NCBI RefSeq assembly: GCF_013170845.1
Contig: NZ_CP033367.1
Span: 434,001 to 498,000 of the forward strand
Source of the DNA: Mesorhizobium loti R88b
Lineage (GTDB): Bacteria > Pseudomonadota > Alphaproteobacteria > Rhizobiales > Rhizobiaceae
Direction: 5' to 3'
DNA: 64,000 nt
Position numbers and translations under genes: made by a program. Below are positions 61,466-64,000 of the stretch, in pieces. How positions within the stretch are numbered: position 1 is the first letter of the stretch; each line of letters opens with the position of its first letter. The notes beneath the pieces are model-generated. The model saw only the letters and a program-made list of their open reading frames with translations. It searched no databases and was not told the DNA's origin.

Positions 61466-62392
61466 TCAGGCCTGCGGCCGGGCTTCCATCGGGATGACCG
61501 CCGGCGGCAGGATTTCCGGCTCCAGCGGCTTTTGCTCGACCGGCATCTTGAGCAGCATCTTCAACAGCCGTGCGATCGTTTCGCGCATCTCAAGCCGCGA
61601 CACCACCATGTCGACCATGCCGTGCTCCATCAGATATTCGGAGCGCTGGAAGCCGTCCGGCAGTTTTTCGCGGATGGTCTGTTCGATAACCCGCGGCCCG
61701 GCAAAGCCGATCAGAGCGCCGGGCTCGGCGATGTGTACGTCGCCCAGCATGGCGTACGAGGCGGTGACGCCGCCGGTGGTTGGATTGGTCAGAACGACAA
61801 TGTAGGGAAGACCGGCTTCCTTCAGCCGGTCGACCCCAACCGTGGTGCGCGGCAACTGCATCAGGGACAAAATACCTTCCTGCATGCGGGCGCCACCGGA
61901 GGCGGCAAACAGGATCAGCGGCCGCTTGCGCTGCAAGGCGACTTCGAAACCGTGGACGATGGCGTCACCGGCGGCCATGCCGAGCGAGCCGCCCATGAAG
62001 GCGAAATCCTGGACCGTCACCACCACCGGCAGGCCTTCAACCGTGCCCAGCGCGTTGATGATGGCGTCTTCCAGGCCGGTCTTGGCCTTGGCATCCTTCA
62101 GCCGGTCGACGTAGCGCTTCTCGTCGCGGAATTTCAGCGGATCCTGGACGACCTTGGGGTTCTCAAGCTGTTCGTACTTGCCGTCGTCGAAGAAGAATTT
62201 CAGCCGTTCCTTGGCCGAGATCTTCATGTGGTGGCCCGAAGACGGGATGACGAACTGGTTGGATTCCAGATCCTTGTGGAACACCATCTCGCCGGTCTCG
62301 GGATCCTTGATCCAGAGATTTTCGGGCATGTCAGTGCGCCGGCCGAGCATCGAATTGATCTTCGGGCGAACGTAATTGGTGATCCAGTTCAT
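61466..62392 (-). CDS. accD: Acetyl-CoA carboxylase carboxyltransferase subunit beta, lacking zinc-ribbon cysteines
   Basis: A 308-residue AccD that, with AccA, transfers the carboxyl group from biotin to acetyl-CoA to form malonyl-CoA for fatty acid synthesis. The core is conserved: [26 protein letters not shown] and [14 protein letters not shown]. The N-terminal zinc ribbon has lost all four Cys found in E. coli (here [17 protein letters not shown]), in line with other Rhizobiales forms that show partial or full loss. It is probably co-transcribed from trpB-trpA. Confidence 0.95.
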   Translation of the reverse strand: MNWITNYVRPKINSMLGRRTDMPENLWIKDPETGEMVFHKDLESNQFVIPSSGHHMKISAKERLKFFFDDGKYEQLENPKVVQDPLKFRDEKRYVDRLKDAKAKTGLEDAIINALGTVEGLPVVVTVQDFAFMGGSLGMAAGDAIVHGFEVALQRKRPLILFAASGGARMQEGILSLMQLPRTTVGVDRLKEAGLPYIVVLTNPTTGGVTASYAMLGDVHIAEPGALIGFAGPRVIEQTIREKLPDGFQRSEYLMEHGMVDMVVSRLEMRETIARLLKMLLKMPVEQKPLEPEILPPAVIPMEARPQA

Positions 62393-62440
62393 CGCTTCGG
62401 CTCCTGTCCTGACGAAGATTTGGGAAGAGAGGTAGGAGAA

Positions 62441-63280
62441 CTATTCGGCAGCAGCAAGGCGGGCTGAGCGCACGCCTTGCGCCAGGCCGCTGACCAGCGT
62501 GGCCACGGCCTCGGCCGGGTCGGCGGTCTTCTCACCCTTCGGCCCGAGCACGTTGGCGACCGCGTTGACGATTGCGGTGCCAACGACGACGCCATCGGCA
62601 TTGGCGCCGATCACACGCGCCTGTTCGGCGGTCTTGACGCCGAAGCCGACGCAGACCGGCAGGTCGGTGTGGCCCTTGATGCGCTTGACCGCCGCCGCCA
62701 CCTTGCCGGTGTCGGCCAGCGCCGAGCCGGTGATGCCGGTCATCGACACGTAATAGACGAAGCCGGATGTGTTCTGCAGCACCTTGGGCAAGCGCTTGTC
62801 GTCGGTGGTCGGCGTCGCCAGACGGATGAAATTGATGCCGGCCTTGAGCGCCGGAATACACAGTTCCTCGTCCATTTCCGGCGGCAGGTCGACGACGATC
62901 AGGCCATCGATGCCGCTTGCCAAAGCGTCGCTGAGGAAGCGGTCGACGCCGTAGACGTAGATCGGGTTGTAATAGCCCATCAGCACGATCGGCGTTTCAT
63001 TGTCGCCGGCGCGGAAGTCCGACGCCATCTTCAGTGTCTTCACGAGGGTCTGGCCAGCTTTCAGTGCGCGCAGGCCCGCCGCCTGGATCGCCGGGCCGTC
63101 AGCCATCGGATCGGAAAACGGCATGCCTAGTTCGATGATGTCGGAGCCGGCGCCCGGCAGGGCCTTCATGATCGACAGCGAGGTGTCGTAGTCCGGGTCG
63201 CCGCCCATGAAATAGGTGACGAGCGCCGGCCTGCCTTCGGCCTTGAGTTTCGCCATGCGGCGATCGATGCGGGTGGTCAT
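62441..63280 (-). CDS. trpA: Tryptophan synthase alpha chain
   Basis: A 279-residue TrpA that cleaves indole-3-glycerol phosphate and channels indole to TrpB. The catalytic Glu is in [17 protein letters not shown], where the second catalytic Asp also lies; [11 protein letters not shown] and [11 protein letters not shown] are the phosphate-binding parts. It lies one base from the end of trpB. Confidence 0.97.
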   Translation of the reverse strand: MTTRIDRRMAKLKAEGRPALVTYFMGGDPDYDTSLSIMKALPGAGSDIIELGMPFSDPMADGPAIQAAGLRALKAGQTLVKTLKMASDFRAGDNETPIVLMGYYNPIYVYGVDRFLSDALASGIDGLIVVDLPPEMDEELCIPALKAGINFIRLATPTTDDKRLPKVLQNTSGFVYYVSMTGITGSALADTGKVAAAVKRIKGHTDLPVCVGFGVKTAEQARVIGANADGVVVGTAIVNAVANVLGPKGEKTADPAEAVATLVSGLAQGVRSARLAAAE

Positions 63281-63281
63281 C

Positions 63282-64000
63282 CTAAAGCTCCATCCCCAGA
63301 ATTTTGCCGACAGTGAAAATGTCCTTGTCGCCGCGGCCGCACAAATTCATGACGATGATCTGGTCCTTGCCCATCTTCGGCGCGCGCTTGATCACCTCGG
63401 CCAGCGCATGCGCCGGTTCCAGCGCCGGAATGATGCCCTCCAGACGGGTCAGCAACTGGAACGCCTCGAGTGCCTCCGAATCCATGATCGGCACGTATTC
63501 GACACGATTGGATTCCTTCAACCACGAATGTTCCGGGCCGATGCCGGGATAGTCGAGGCCGGCCGAGATCGAATGGCCTTCCATGATCTGGCCGTCGGAC
63601 GTCTGCAGCAGGTAGGTGCGGTTGCCGTGCAGAACGCCAGGCGAACCGGCGGTAAGCGACGCACAGTGCTCGTCGCCATCAAGGCCCTTGCCGCCGGCTT
63701 CGACGCCGACGATCTTCACATCCGTGTCGTCGAGGAACGGATGGAACAGGCCGATGGCGTTTGAGCCGCCGCCCACCGCTGCGACAAGCAGGTCCGGCAG
63801 CCGGCCTTCCGCCTCCAGCATCTGCTCCTTGGCCTCGCGGCCGATGACCGACTGCAGCTCCCGCACGATCTCGGGATAGGGGTGCGGACCTGCGGCGGTG
63901 CCGATCATGTAGTAGGTGTCGTCGACATTCGTCACCCAATCGCGAAGCGCCTCGTTCATGGCATCCTTCAATGTGCCGTGACCGGAGGTTACCGGCACAA
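63282..64000 (-). CDS. trpB: Tryptophan synthase beta chain, C-terminal part (gene runs off the window)
   Basis: The visible 239 codons are the C-terminal half of TrpB, the PLP-dependent enzyme that joins indole and serine. Seen: [22 protein letters not shown], the phosphate-binding [14 protein letters not shown], and [13 protein letters not shown]. The PLP lysine is in the part outside the window. The frame is open to base 64000, so the GTG at 63998 is internal. Confidence 0.96.
   Translation of the reverse strand, partial: VPVTSGHGTLKDAMNEALRDWVTNVDDTYYMIGTAAGPHPYPEIVRELQSVIGREAKEQMLEAEGRLPDLLVAAVGGGSNAIGLFHPFLDDTDVKIVGVEAGGKGLDGDEHCASLTAGSPGVLHGNRTYLLQTSDGQIMEGHSISAGLDYPGIGPEHSWLKESNRVEYVPIMDSEALEAFQLLTRLEGIIPALEPAHALAEVIKRAPKMGKDQIIVMNLCGRGDKDIFTVGKILGMEL

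Overview
The window looks like a chromosomal segment of a Mesorhizobium-type bacterium (Rhizobiales, Alphaproteobacteria). It is GC-rich, with tightly packed operons and many ATGA/GTGA/TGATG stop-start overlaps. Several rhizobial signatures sit together: ChvG/ChvI followed by a short HprK, EIIA-Man and HPr; the aglREFGAK alpha-glucoside operon; addAB; a DivL homologue with Tyr in place of the usual His; and a triplet of small secreted proteins resembling a family I know mainly from Mesorhizobium (DUF680). No rRNA, tRNA, CRISPR array, prophage or insertion sequence was recognised. Both edge genes are cut (puuE-uraD at the left, trpB at the right).

Layout: (1) 1-3330, ureide/purine catabolism: allantoinase-OHCU decarboxylase fusion, ureidoglycine aminohydrolase, ureidoglycolate lyase and a guanine-deaminase-like enzyme, translationally chained. 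(2) 3428-13302, a CocE-type hydrolase, a dipeptide-type ABC importer with two paralogous Tat-exported binding proteins, and a phosphodiesterase. (3) 13365-16079, an ECF sigma factor, a membrane anti-sigma factor and an exported subtilisin-like protease in one overlapping operon. (4) 16887-24848, the agl locus: LacI-type repressor divergent from a binding protein, two permeases, alpha-glucosidase and ATPase, with matching palindromic operators. (5) 24919-25697, three tandem secreted small proteins. (6) 26215-28887, a cobalamin riboswitch leader followed by a GbcAB-like Rieske oxygenase/reductase pair. (7) 29028-35476, the least understood part: a PqqD-like protein, an HPr-kinase-like protein, three GT2 glycosyltransferases and an NTP_transf_5 nucleotidyltransferase in one overlapping operon, converging on a GT87-like membrane glycosyltransferase. 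(8) 35533-41874, AlkB, a TonB siderophore receptor, ArfB, PckA and ChvI. (9) 41959-46685, ChvG, HprK, EIIA-Man, HPr and AhcY. (10) 46884-58742, DivL, TsaE-AmgK fusion, MurU, AddB, AddA and thioredoxin. (11) 58875-64000, a small cupin, a VapBC pair, FolC, AccD, TrpA and TrpB.

How the parts work together: region 1 would take allantoin toward glyoxylate and ammonia, although no allantoate amidohydrolase is present in the window. Region 4 imports and hydrolyses alpha-glucosides. Regions 8-9 link central carbon metabolism (PckA), envelope/acid sensing (ChvGI) and a regulatory PTS branch without a sugar permease. In region 10 AmgK and MurU form a MurNAc recycling branch.

The best candidate for an undescribed system is region 7. 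It has an RRE-like chaperone and a small-molecule or peptide kinase, as in RiPP tailoring loci, but no visible precursor, leader peptidase or cyclase. Second is the cobalamin riboswitch placed directly before a betaine-demethylase-like pair.
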